From assembly GCA_010024525.1 (NCBI GenBank), contig RGGS01000026.1, forward strand, positions 1 to 10,166: 10,166 bases of DNA. The letters are read 5' to 3'. The notes under the pieces are model-generated. The model saw nothing but the letters and a program-made list of their open reading frames with translations, did not search any database and was not told the DNA's origin. Source of the DNA: Verrucomicrobiota bacterium. GTDB taxonomy: Bacteria > Verrucomicrobiota > Verrucomicrobiia > Methylacidiphilales > Verrucolacustridaceae. The translations under genes and the position numbers were made by a program. Below, piece by piece: positions 1 to 6,901 of the stretch (positions within the stretch are counted from its first letter, which is position 1; every line of letters begins with the position of its first letter).

Positions 1-385
1 CCCCGCGATCCACGGCCGAAAAGATCTCCGCAATGGTGGGGCAAGGCACTAACTCGGTGGCCGCCCCAAAACGTTCACGGGCCGCCTGATGACAATACGA
101 ACCCTCGGGCCCCAGATAGGCCACCCGGGCCCCTCCCTGGACTTTTCGGGCACTGGCCAGAATTTCCCGGTAGACTGCACGAAGGTCCTCAAAAGCCAGA
201 GCGCCTTTGAGCTTGGATTGCAGCCTGCGGAAAAGGGCCGCCTCCCGGGCCGGCGCAAAGATTGAGGATCCGTCCAGTCGCTTCAGCTGACCGATTGCGC
301 GTGCCACATCCGCCCGCTGTTCCAGCAGACGGACCAGCTGGTCATCCAACCGGTCAACTTTGCGGCGCAGGCTCGCTAGCTTCAT
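1..385 (-). CDS. pheA: PheA: chorismate mutase-prephenate dehydratase, N-terminal part (cut by window edge)
   Basis: Bifunctional P-protein of phenylalanine biosynthesis: chorismate to prephenate to phenylpyruvate, in the cytoplasm. Only the first 128 codons are in the window; the gene runs off the left edge. Residues 1-85 form an AroQ-type helical chorismate mutase domain with conserved charged positions visible: R7/R8, R24, K35 and the R47-E48 pair in PAREAALF. Residue 87 onward begins a prephenate dehydratase domain with the typical opening VAYLGPEGSYCHQAA. The ATG at 385 is chosen because a strong AGGAGGAG lies 7 nt upstream on the minus strand and the mutase domain begins at once. The start lies inside the end of scpB, with a 32-nt overlap, so pheA is the last visible gene of the trpS-scpA-scpB-pheA unit. 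The C-terminal ACT regulatory domain, usual in this family, would lie outside. The family call is secure from the two-domain order; a stand-alone AroQ mutase is excluded by the dehydratase start. Confidence 0.93.
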   Translation of the reverse strand, partial: MKLASLRRKVDRLDDQLVRLLEQRADVARAIGQLKRLDGSSIFAPAREAALFRRLQSKLKGALAFEDLRAVYREILASARKVQGGARVAYLGPEGSYCHQAARERFGAATELVPCPTIAEIFSAVDRG

Positions 386-974
386 GAATCAACTCCTCCT
401 GTTTGGGACCGCCGGGATCGGCTGGTGCGGGCAATTTCACCCGACGAAGTTCCTCCGAATTCGGCAGTTCCTCCAGATCTTTCAGCCCAAAGTGTTCTAA
501 AAACAGCGGCGTGGTTCCGTAGAGAATCGGGCGGCCCGGCGCTTCACTTCGTCCGGTAATCCGGATGACCCCCCTCTCCACCAGCGTGTCCAGCGTCCCG
601 CTGCAATCCACCCCTCGCACCGCCTCCACCTCTGCCCTGGAAATGGGCTGCCGATAGGCGATGACGGCCATGGTCTCAAGGGCGGGAGGGCTTAGACGCG
701 GAGGCCGAGCTACCCCCTTCAGCTTGGCGACCCAACCGGAAAGATCGGGGGCTGTGCCGATGCGGAAACCCCCGGCTACCTCACGCAAAATCAGACCACG
801 GGGGGCCAACCGCTCGGAAAGTTGGGCCAGCTCGTCACGCACCTCCTGCTCCTTCACTTCGGGCCATCCTTGGCCACCTTCCGGCCCCTCCCGCAGGATG
901 GCAGCCAATCGCGACGGCTCCATCGGCTCGGTGGCCGCGAACAAAAGCGCTTCAAGTACTCGTGCCCATTCCAT
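354..974 (-). CDS. scpB: ScpB, segregation and condensation protein B
   Basis: 206 residues, a normal length for ScpB. It is the dimeric winged-helix subunit that binds ScpA and the SMC ATPase in the condensin-like complex that compacts and segregates the chromosome. The N-terminal winged helix covers about residues 1-85, opening VLEALLFAATEPM. The second carries the family signature at about 94-160: LSPPALETMAVIAYRQPISR, then VEAVRGVDCSGTL, then GRSEAPGRPILYGTT, then FLEHFGLKDLEELP. The last 30 residues are a proline- and acid-rich tail. The start at 974 fits the domain; an AAGGG lies 9 nt upstream. It begins 12 nt after the scpA stop and its 3' end overlaps pheA by 32 nt, so scpA and scpB are surely co-transcribed. 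The identification is secure. Confidence 0.95.
   Translation of the reverse strand: MEWARVLEALLFAATEPMEPSRLAAILREGPEGGQGWPEVKEQEVRDELAQLSERLAPRGLILREVAGGFRIGTAPDLSGWVAKLKGVARPPRLSPPALETMAVIAYRQPISRAEVEAVRGVDCSGTLDTLVERGVIRITGRSEAPGRPILYGTTPLFLEHFGLKDLEELPNSEELRRVKLPAPADPGGPKQEELIHEASEPAPQS
393..400 (-). promoter_or_regulatory. Strong ribosome binding site of pheA inside scpB
   Basis: The minus strand reads AGGAGGAG, close to the anti-16S ideal, 7 nt before the pheA ATG. It lies within the last codons of scpB, so ribosomes finishing scpB pass over it. It fixes the pheA start and suggests pheA is translated strongly and independently as well as being transcribed with scpB. It is the clearest Shine-Dalgarno sequence in the window. 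Confidence 0.8.
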
Positions 975-986
975 AGGTCAGAGCCC

Positions 987-1799
987 TTAAACTGGGGAAT
1001 CCACGCTGGCTTGACCAGCCCCTTCCCCCAATGCGGAGGGGGCATCCAGCACCGGATCCACCGCTCTCTGAATTAAAATCGGCTTCAAGGGGCCCTCCTG
1101 TTTGGCGATCAGTTGCCGCAGCCGGATCAACTCCAGCATGGCCAAGAACGTCACCACCACCTCGCCTCGGGAGGACATCGAACGGAAAAGGTCCTCAAAA
1201 AGGATCTCCTCCCCAGGTTGTAGACGATCGAGCAGAAATTCGATCTTCTGACCCACGGTAAACTGCTCGTCGGAAAAACGTCCCGCTTTGGCCCTCTCCT
1301 CCACGCTCCGCAGGACTTTTTGAAAGGCCCAGACCAGATCAAACATCGAAACCTGCCCAGGCCCCATCAGGGCAGGCGAGGTCGTCACCCTCTCGGGGAC
1401 TCGTCCAAATATCCGGGAGTGCAAGGCCTCACGCTCCCCCAATTGGCCCGCGGCCTCCTTGAATTTTCGATACTCGATCAACTGCCGGATCAGTTCCCAC
1501 TTGGGATCCTCCTCCTCGACTTCCTCCGGGGGACGATCCTGCACGGGCAGCAAGGTCCGGCTTTTCAGGTAAAGCAGTGTTGCCGCCATCACCAGGAACT
1601 CTCCTGCAATCGCCAGATTTTCCTCCCGCATTTTGTCCAACCGGGCGAGATACTGTTCTGTTAGTTTTTCGAGGCGGATATCGTAAATATCCATCTCCTG
1701 CTCCTTGATCAGGTGCAGGAGTAGGTCCAGCGGCCCGGTGAAGGCCGCCAGCTCCACCCGTAGGGCCTCGCTCCCCGGCGTCTCCAGCATCGGAATCAT
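987..1799 (-). CDS. scpA: ScpA, segregation and condensation protein A (kleisin)
   Basis: Kleisin subunit that bridges the heads of the SMC dimer and recruits ScpB. With the start at 1799 it has 270 residues, normal for the family. The N-terminal SMC-neck-binding helices show the signature FTGPLDLLLHLIKEQEMDIYD at residues 20-40 (three pieces: FTGPLDLLL, HLIKEQ, EMDIYD), followed by EFLVMAATLLYLKSRTLLP at 67-85. An acidic linker (EEVEEED) follows near 92-98, and a C-terminal winged helix with VVTFLAMLELIRLRQ lies at about 215-229. The frame stays open upstream to an ATG at 1883, but the ATG at 1797-1799 overlaps the trpS stop as ATGA, has GGGGA 7 nt upstream, and sits just before the conserved domain, so I prefer it. 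An ATG at 1790 is also possible. Translation is probably coupled to trpS. Confidence 0.93.
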   Translation of the reverse strand: MIPMLETPGSEALRVELAAFTGPLDLLLHLIKEQEMDIYDIRLEKLTEQYLARLDKMREENLAIAGEFLVMAATLLYLKSRTLLPVQDRPPEEVEEEDPKWELIRQLIEYRKFKEAAGQLGEREALHSRIFGRVPERVTTSPALMGPGQVSMFDLVWAFQKVLRSVEERAKAGRFSDEQFTVGQKIEFLLDRLQPGEEILFEDLFRSMSSRGEVVVTFLAMLELIRLRQLIAKQEGPLKPILIQRAVDPVLDAPSALGEGAGQASVDSPV

Positions 1800-2761
1800 T
1801 TTTGGGTCCCCACGGCGGCCCGGACGCGGGTCAATACCTGCTCCGCCGTTTTTCTGGCCTTGGCCGCTCCATCCTTCATCCATTGTTCCACCCGGCCGGG
1901 GTCCGAGGCCAATGCATCCCTCTTTTTCCGCATCCCATCGAATTCCCTTAGCACCAGATCAGCCAGGCCCTTTTTCAAATCCCCGTAACCGGTGCCGCCT
2001 TTTTCCATCTTGGCACGGTAGCCGGCCCGGTCGGCATCCGTTCCCATCAACCTAACCAAACCCCAAAGGGTGCTACCCTCCACCGCCTTGGGCGCTTCCA
2101 CCGGGGTGGAATCGGTTTTGATCCCCATGATCTTTTTCCTCAAATCTTTTTCCGAAGCGAAAATCTCCAGTGTGTTTCCGTAAGATTTGCTCATCTTTTG
2201 CCCATCGACCCCCGGCACCACTCCCGCGTCCTCCCGGATAATCGACTCCGGCAGCTTGAACACCGGCCCGTACTTGTCGTTGAACTTGCCCGCGATGTCC
2301 CGAGCCACTTCAAGATGCTGCTTCTGATCCTGCCCCACCGGCACGCGGTCGGCATCATACAGCAGGATATCCGCCGCCATCAGGACCGGATAGGCAAAGA
2401 GCCCGTGGGAGGGAGAGATTCCCTTAGCTACCTTGTCCTTGTAGCTGTGACAACGCTCCAGCAATCCCATGGGGGTGACGGTGGAAAGATACCAAGCCAA
2501 CTCGTGCACTTCCGGCACCGCACTTTGGCGGAACACGACCGCCCTCTCCGGATCCACCCCGCAGGCCAAAAGATCGAGAAAGGTGTCCTTCACCAAGGAG
2601 GCAAGCTCACCAGGCTCGGCCGCCCCGGTGAGAGCATGGTAGTCAGCCAAAAAGTAGTAGGCCTCCCCCTTAGCCTGGAGCTCAACCGCCGGCCGGATCA
2701 TCCCGAAATAGTTCCCCAAATGGAGCCTGCCTGTGGGCTGAATCCCCGAGAGATAGCGCAT
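1796..2761 (-). CDS. trpS: Tryptophanyl-tRNA synthetase
   Basis: Class I aminoacyl-tRNA synthetase that charges tRNA-Trp in the cytoplasm. 321 residues, within the usual range of about 320-340. The HIGH-type motif is HLGN at residues 14-17 in GIQPTGRLHLGNYFG; the KMSKS loop is intact at 189-193. The Trp-pocket stretch YPVLMAADILLYDADRVPVG and the following DQKQHLEVARDI (from 145) match bacterial TrpS and set it apart from TyrS. The ATG at 2761 starts directly at the Rossmann fold (MRYLSGIQPTG), as in other TrpS proteins; AAGG abuts the start and a second AAGG lies about 13 nt upstream. It is the first gene of the minus-strand unit and ends in an ATGA overlap with scpA. I see no Trp-rich leader peptide or T-box in the short upstream region. 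Confidence 0.97.
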   Translation of the reverse strand: MRYLSGIQPTGRLHLGNYFGMIRPAVELQAKGEAYYFLADYHALTGAAEPGELASLVKDTFLDLLACGVDPERAVVFRQSAVPEVHELAWYLSTVTPMGLLERCHSYKDKVAKGISPSHGLFAYPVLMAADILLYDADRVPVGQDQKQHLEVARDIAGKFNDKYGPVFKLPESIIREDAGVVPGVDGQKMSKSYGNTLEIFASEKDLRKKIMGIKTDSTPVEAPKAVEGSTLWGLVRLMGTDADRAGYRAKMEKGGTGYGDLKKGLADLVLREFDGMRKKRDALASDPGRVEQWMKDGAAKARKTAEQVLTRVRAAVGTQK

Positions 2762-2929
2762 CCTTGATCGTGGCCTTGAGCCAAGCCGATCGGCCAGAGA
2801 TTTTTCCTAAGTTGTTCAGCATAGACTACCTGGGATGGTTAAAAACATTTCTCATCCTTCCTTCAGTGGTCGGAAAAAACCACTTGTCGGCTCGCTCCGC
2901 CCTTCAATCTCTGTAAAAATGAATCCTAG
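2762..2929. other. Divergent intergenic region between trpS and hpnC
   Basis: 168 nt separating two oppositely transcribed units, so it should hold promoters for both. It contains a palindrome GCCGATCGGC (2785-2794) in the trpS leader and a small hairpin, AGTGGT (2865-2870) pairing with ACCACT (2879-2884) around an A-rich 8-nt loop, upstream of hpnC. No good -35/-10 pair was found for hpnC. An A-rich TGTAAAAAT just before the start may serve as a -10, which would give a very short leader. No coding gene is seen here. Confidence 0.6.
2818..2845 (-). promoter_or_regulatory. Candidate sigma-70-type promoter for trpS-scpA-scpB-pheA
   Basis: On the minus strand a TTTTTA box (2840-2845) and a TATGCT box (2818-2823) are separated by 16 nt, about 57 nt before the trpS ATG. 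The -10 box matches the TATAAT consensus at four of six positions and the -35 is weak. It is proposed only because of position and spacing; this phylum's promoter consensus is unknown to me. Confidence 0.3.
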
Positions 2930-3853
2930 ATGCAGACTGCTAGTTCTACAGCCGATTCCCTGCCGGTTCCGGCCCCTGATCCCTACGAGGCCTGCAGCCA
3001 GTTGGCCCGGGAACACTATGAAAACTTCCCGGTAGGTCGCCTGGTTCCGAAAAAACTCCGCCCCCACGTCCATGCAGTGTACGCCTTTGCCCGAGTGGCC
3101 GACGATCTGGCCGACGAGGGGTATGCCGATCCCCGCACGAAATCGAACGGGCCGACTCCGACAGAAGCGGAGCGGTTACAGGTTTTCCGCGCCTATCGGC
3201 AGGCCTGGCAAAATGCCCTCCAAGGCAAAGAGTACGACCGTTCCTACGCCTGGATTTTTGAACCCTTGCAAAAAACCAAGGCCGAACTCGACCTGCCCGA
3301 CTCCCTTTTTCTGGATCTCCTCAGCGCCTTTGAGCAGGACATCGTCAAACGCCGCTATGCCGACTTTCCGGAAGTGCTCGACTATTGTCGCCGGAGCGCC
3401 AACCCGATCGGCCGGCTCGTCCTCCTGATCCACGGCAAAAGGGAAACGGATCTGGCCCAACTTTCCGATTATATCTGCACCGCCTTGCAGTTGGCCAATT
3501 TTTGGCAGGACGTCTCGGTCGATTTGGGCAAAGACCGGATTTACATCCCGCAAATCGATCTACACCGATTGGGAGTATCCGAAGAGGATCTCTTCGCCGG
3601 GCGTGCGACTCCTAATTTTCGCAACTGTCTGCGTTATCAATGCGAGCGGGCTTGGGAACTTTTCCGCCAAGGCGAATCCCTTACCCGCCATCTTCCCCGC
3701 CCTCTTTCTTGGGAAATCCGCCTCACTTGGCTGGGAGGCACCGAAATCCTCCGCAAAATTGAGAAATCAAATTTCGACACCCTCTCCCGTCGACCCACGG
3801 TGACCAAGCTGGACTTTCTCCGACTTGGCCTGCAGGCATTTTTGGGCCAATGA
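2930..3853 (+). CDS. hpnC: HpnC, hydroxysqualene synthase
   Basis: 307-residue trans-isoprenyl diphosphate synthase of the squalene/phytoene synthase family. In the HpnCDE route HpnC converts presqualene diphosphate to hydroxysqualene. The first Asp-rich motif is DDLAD at residues 58-62 within YAFARVADDLADEG, and the second is DVSVD at 194-198 within FWQDVSVDLGKDRIYIP. The FWQD form and the neighbours point to HpnC rather than HpnD or phytoene synthase. The Pro- and Ala-rich first 18 residues look disordered. The ATG at 2930 gives the expected N-terminus; no Shine-Dalgarno is visible upstream, and a nearby ATG at 2920 is in another frame. The stop forms an ATGA overlap with the fused hpnD-hpnE gene, so the two are probably translationally coupled. 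The family is certain; the exact reaction is assigned from family and neighbourhood. Confidence 0.93.
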   Translation: MQTASSTADSLPVPAPDPYEACSQLAREHYENFPVGRLVPKKLRPHVHAVYAFARVADDLADEGYADPRTKSNGPTPTEAERLQVFRAYRQAWQNALQGKEYDRSYAWIFEPLQKTKAELDLPDSLFLDLLSAFEQDIVKRRYADFPEVLDYCRRSANPIGRLVLLIHGKRETDLAQLSDYICTALQLANFWQDVSVDLGKDRIYIPQIDLHRLGVSEEDLFAGRATPNFRNCLRYQCERAWELFRQGESLTRHLPRPLSWEIRLTWLGGTEILRKIEKSNFDTLSRRPTVTKLDFLRLGLQAFLGQ

Positions 3854-6036
3854 ATTCGACTCCCTCCCCCGGGGGCACGGGTGAACGTATCACCCGCAAA
3901 AGCGGTTCCAACCTCGCCCTCTCCTTCATCTGCCTGCCCAAGGAACAACGCCAGGCCATGTCGGTGTTCTACGCTTTTTGCCGGACCGTCGATGACGTGG
4001 TCGACGAAACCTCCGCCCCCATGGCGGAGCGACAGGCCCGGCTCCAGCGCTGGCGGGACGACATCCAGGCCATTTACCGGGGCACCCCTGAACAACCTCT
4101 GGCCCGCGAACTGGCACCCGTGGTCCGCCAATACCTGATTCCCCCCGAACCCCTCCTCGAAATCCTCAACGGGGTAGAGATGGATTTGACCCAAAACCGC
4201 TACGAAACCTTCCACGATCTGGAAAAATACTGTTACGGCGTCGCCTCCGCGGTGGGGCTGGTCTCCATCAATATCTTCTGCTGCCAAACCCGGGCCGCCC
4301 GGGATTACGCCATCGCCCTCGGCATGGCCTTCCAGTTGACCAATATCCTACGGGACGTGGCCTACGACCTGCAGAAGTTCGGCCGCATTTACCTCCCCCG
4401 GGAGGAGTGGAGCGCTTTCGGAGTGACGGAGGAAGATTTTCGTCAAACCATTCCTACCCCGGGCATGCGCCGGCTTCTGCGCCTCCAATATTTCCGCGCC
4501 CGCCACTACTTTGAGAAAGCCGATCGCCTCATCCCCGAGGCCGACCGCCCACATCTCTCGGCAGCCCTTCTCATGACCGGTGTCTACCGGGATCTTTTGG
4601 AAAAACTGCACCGCAAGGATCTCCAAGTGCTGGGGGGACCGATCAAACTCTCCCGCTGGGAGAAACTCAAGGCCCTGCGCAGGGAACGCAGTCGTTTAGG
4701 GAAAATAGTCGCTCCAAGAAAACCGCCATGCAGTGTCGCGGTGGTCGGCGGGGGATTTGCCGGATGCGCCGCCGCTTTTGCCCTGACGCGCGCAGGCCAT
4801 ACGGTGGAACTTTTCGAGGCCAAACCCCAGCTGGGTGGTCGGGCCCATAGCTACCGTGAAGCCAAAACCGGCACCACCCTGGACAACGGACAACACATCC
4901 TCATGGGCTGCTACCATCGGGCCATCGAGCTGATTGAATCTCTGGGCAACGGGGATCGGTTGGAAAAACATGCCCGCCTGGATCTGGCCTTCGTCAGTCC
5001 TAAGCGTGGCCGCACGGTCCTTCGCTCCTCTCCCCTGCCCCCCCCTCTCCATCTTTTGGCCGGTCTGTTTGGTTTTGCGGAGCTCTCTTGGTCGGATCGC
5101 TGGTCCATTCTCAACTTTCCAACCCGAGCCAAAAAAACCCCGGCCAAGCCAGGGGAGAGCACCCAGCTTTGGCTCGAGAGATTGGGCCAAACCTCAGGAT
5201 CCATCCGGGCTCTCTGGGAACCGTTTTGCCTGGCGGCTTTGAATGTTCCCATCGCGGCGGCAGACGCAGGCCTCTTCTGGGAGGTTACCCGTCTTGCACT
5301 GTTCGGCTCCCCTCGGGACGCGGCCATCTATTTTGCCCGTAGCGGTCTCTCCCACCTCCTGCAGCCCGAGCTCGGAACTTTCCTTCAAGCGACGGGAGGA
5401 AAACTCCACACGGCCACCCCCGTGGAATCTTTGGAAGTGAATGAATCCAGCGGAAAGGTTACCTCCCTTCAGCTGAAAGGCGGCCAGAGGCTGATCTTTG
5501 ACCAGATCGTCTTGGCCGTGCCGTGGACCGCAGCCGCCAAATTTCTGCCCGTTTCCGATCGCGCCCAACAATTAGCATCCTCCCTGGTGCCGGGCCCGAT
5601 CCTTGGAATTCACCTTTGGACGGATCGCCCGCTTGCGCCTGATTTGATTACCGGCTTTCTGGATTCACCCTTGCATTGGCTTTTCGATCGAACCTCCACC
5701 CTGCCGGAGGGAAATCACGGGCATCTCTACGCCGCCGTGATCAGCGCGATCAGCGATCGTATTGATCAATCCGGCAAGGAGCTCGTGGAAATGGTTCTAA
5801 CGGAGATTCATCGACTGATTCCCTCCAGCCAAAACGCCAAGGTCATGCATCATGTCGTCTACAAGTCGCGGGATGCCACCTTTTCCGGGCCGATTGGAAA
5901 ACCTTTGGCCCGCCCGGGCCCGGTCACATCTCTCCATAATCTCTTTTTGGCGGGAGATTGGACCGACACGAGCTTGCCTGCGACGATCGAGGGCGCGGCC
6001 GTTTCAGGTTTTCGAGTCGCCGAAGCGGTGGGGTGA
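3850..6036 (+). CDS. hpnD-hpnE: HpnD-HpnE fusion: presqualene diphosphate synthase + hydroxysqualene dehydrogenase
   Basis: A single 728-codon frame holding two complete enzymes. Residues 1 to about 285 are HpnD, which joins two farnesyl diphosphates to presqualene diphosphate: DDVVD at 48-52 in YAFCRTVDDVVDE, and the second Asp motif at 169-173 in QLTNILRDVAYD, followed by GRIYLP. Residues about 295-728 are HpnE, the FAD enzyme that turns hydroxysqualene into squalene: a dinucleotide fold VAVVGGGFAG (GxGxxG at G300, G302, G305), ribose-binding E323, GGRA at 329-332, LDNGQHILMG at 344-353, and the C-terminal FAD motif LAGDW...LPATIEGAAVSG from about 700. The join (about 282-295) is short, basic and Pro-containing, with no in-frame ATG, so separate translation of HpnE is unlikely. 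Both halves are of normal length for the separate proteins. The start overlaps the hpnC stop as ATGA. Confidence 0.93.
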   Translation: MNSTPSPGGTGERITRKSGSNLALSFICLPKEQRQAMSVFYAFCRTVDDVVDETSAPMAERQARLQRWRDDIQAIYRGTPEQPLARELAPVVRQYLIPPEPLLEILNGVEMDLTQNRYETFHDLEKYCYGVASAVGLVSINIFCCQTRAARDYAIALGMAFQLTNILRDVAYDLQKFGRIYLPREEWSAFGVTEEDFRQTIPTPGMRRLLRLQYFRARHYFEKADRLIPEADRPHLSAALLMTGVYRDLLEKLHRKDLQVLGGPIKLSRWEKLKALRRERSRLGKIVAPRKPPCSVAVVGGGFAGCAAAFALTRAGHTVELFEAKPQLGGRAHSYREAKTGTTLDNGQHILMGCYHRAIELIESLGNGDRLEKHARLDLAFVSPKRGRTVLRSSPLPPPLHLLAGLFGFAELSWSDRWSILNFPTRAKKTPAKPGESTQLWLERLGQTSGSIRALWEPFCLAALNVPIAAADAGLFWEVTRLALFGSPRDAAIYFARSGLSHLLQPELGTFLQATGGKLHTATPVESLEVNESSGKVTSLQLKGGQRLIFDQIVLAVPWTAAAKFLPVSDRAQQLASSLVPGPILGIHLWTDRPLAPDLITGFLDSPLHWLFDRTSTLPEGNHGHLYAAVISAISDRIDQSGKELVEMVLTEIHRLIPSSQNAKVMHHVVYKSRDATFSGPIGKPLARPGPVTSLHNLFLAGDWTDTSLPATIEGAAVSGFRVAEAVG

Positions 6037-6043
6037 TCAACAG

Positions 6044-6068
6044 GTAGGGTCCGACCTCCGGGCGGACC
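6044..6068 (+). repeat. REP-like unit, left copy
   Basis: GTAG at 6044-6047 abuts a hairpin with arms 6048-6053 and 6063-6068. The inner part pairs 6055-6056 with 6060-6061 and leaves a 3-nt TCC loop (6057-6059), with an A-G mismatch between outer and inner stems. It lies 7 nt after the hpnD-hpnE stop codon. Confidence 0.75.
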
Positions 6069-6103
6069 GTACACATATTTTTCAGTTGAAGGCGGTGGAG
6101 TGC

Positions 6104-6128
6104 GGCCCGCCGGGACGTCGGGCCCTAC
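6104..6128 (-). repeat. REP-like unit, right copy (inverted)
   Basis: Read on the minus strand, GTAG (6125-6128) abuts a hairpin with arms 6119-6124 and 6104-6109 and the same inner two-pair stem and TCC loop as the left copy. It lies 10 nt beyond the hpnG stop. Its differences from the left copy preserve every stem pair. Confidence 0.75.
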
Positions 6129-6138
6129 CTTAAACCCC

Positions 6139-6870
6139 TCAGCCTTCTCGTCTCTCGCTGAGCCAATCCAAAAACTCTGCCACCGCTTGGCTCATCACTC
6201 CCCGGGCATGAGTGCATCCTGCCACCGCAGGTAACAGTTCGACCAATCGCCAGGGACGAAATGCCAAATAAAAGCCAATTTTGAAAGGGGTGCTTTTCCC
6301 TGTCACATGATCGCACCCCAAAAGAAATAAATCGGCCGGAAGAAGCTTGTTGGCATGATCACTGACTGCCCGCAAGCCCACCAAGGGGATGTTGAGCTGT
6401 CCGCAGGCCCCGGCCACATAGTCCCATTCCATCTCCACGATTCCGCATCCGGTTTTTTTTCCTAAGGCCAGCTTGGCCTCCGCAGTGGCAATAATCTCAT
6501 GTGCGGTGTGCCATTGGCCAGACCTTACGTTGGCATGGCTCTGAACCCACCGGTGAAAATCCCCCCAATCCTCCGCGTGAAAGGAGGTGAGATCACCCTC
6601 GTCCCAGGCCGGATCCAGAGCCCCCGCCAATCCCGCGAGAAGAACAACCCGGCAGGGATGGTCAGCCAGCCAATCCTTGATTTTTTTTTCCAAACCATGA
6701 TGTCCCATCCCGATCCGTGCCGAAACGACCGGCAGGCCATTCCATGTTCCCCGGAGAGTTTCCAATCCACTCTCCTTTCGGCTCCTACCGCCGAGACGTT
6801 TCCACGTCGGCTCCGCCTCAAACTCCATTGGAAACAAAATGCCGATCGGGTCTTGGGAGGCTTGGGTCAT
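6139..6870 (-). CDS. hpnG: HpnG-type nucleoside phosphorylase of hopanoid side-chain formation
   Basis: 243 residues of the PNP/MTAN-like phosphorylase superfamily. Visible landmarks are an N-terminal ILFPMEFEAE strand-turn (11-20), the glycine loop LLAGLAGALDP (77-87), the nucleoside-binding segment GIVEMEWDYVA (143-153) with E146/E148 around the Met, and the late RAVSDHANK (167-175) carrying the conserved S-D. HpnG proteins remove adenine from adenosylhopane, the step after the radical SAM enzyme HpnH in bacteriohopanepolyol synthesis. The assignment rests on the superfamily signature plus its place 31 nt downstream of shc on the same strand; on sequence alone an MTA/SAH nucleosidase or futalosine hydrolase relative would be possible. 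The ATG at 6870 is the best start although no Shine-Dalgarno is evident; M15 would cut into the first strand. HpnH is not in this window. Confidence 0.82.
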   Translation of the reverse strand: MTQASQDPIGILFPMEFEAEPTWKRLGGRSRKESGLETLRGTWNGLPVVSARIGMGHHGLEKKIKDWLADHPCRVVLLAGLAGALDPAWDEGDLTSFHAEDWGDFHRWVQSHANVRSGQWHTAHEIIATAEAKLALGKKTGCGIVEMEWDYVAGACGQLNIPLVGLRAVSDHANKLLPADLFLLGCDHVTGKSTPFKIGFYLAFRPWRLVELLPAVAGCTHARGVMSQAVAEFLDWLSERREG

Positions 6871-6901
6871 GCGAAAATCCGCAGAGGAAGTGCGGGACGC
6901 T

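Larger units (their letters stand above)
6042..6130. repeat. Inverted pair of REP-like elements (BIME-like) in the convergent junction
   Basis: Two 27-nt arms, 6042-6068 and 6104-6130, are inverted copies of each other (23 of 27 identical) around a 35-nt spacer. Each arm is itself a hairpin preceded directly by GTAG, as in REP sequences mobilised by REP-associated tyrosine transposases. The left hairpin pairs 6048-6053 (GGTCCG) with 6063-6068 (CGGACC); two further C-G pairs lie inside, past an A-G mismatch, leaving a TCC loop. The right hairpin has the same design. The four differences form two compensatory pairs: a T-A stem pair becomes C-G, and a C-G inner pair becomes G-C. The element fills 89 of the 102 nt between the hpnDE and hpnG stops and could also end or stabilise both converging transcripts. 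No transposase is in the window, and other copies in the genome cannot be seen from here. Confidence 0.8.

Noticed and set aside
1800..1883. A 28-residue N-terminal extension of ScpA starting at an ATG at 1883
   Set aside because: It would lie wholly inside the end of trpS, is low-complexity (Gly, Arg, Gln), precedes no conserved domain, and the ATG at 1797-1799 has the ATGA overlap and a GGGGA upstream.
2198..2767. Antisense frame over trpS
   Set aside because: It lies entirely opposite the well-conserved TrpS sequence and resembles no family.
2762..2850. T-box or Trp-leader attenuator upstream of trpS
   Set aside because: The leader is short. No T-box sequence, no run of Trp codons in a small frame and no terminator-like stem with a U-run was found; the GCCGATCGGC palindrome alone is too short to support one.
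4720..4750. A separate internal start for HpnE
   Set aside because: The only ATG near the join (about 4728) is out of frame, and the in-frame GTG near 4740 would remove part of the first strand of the FAD fold; no ribosome binding site is present.
6037..6138. A classical intrinsic terminator at the hpnDE/hpnG junction
   Set aside because: The hairpins there are not followed by U-runs and their GTAG-plus-hairpin design in inverted copies fits REP elements better, though they may still stop transcription.
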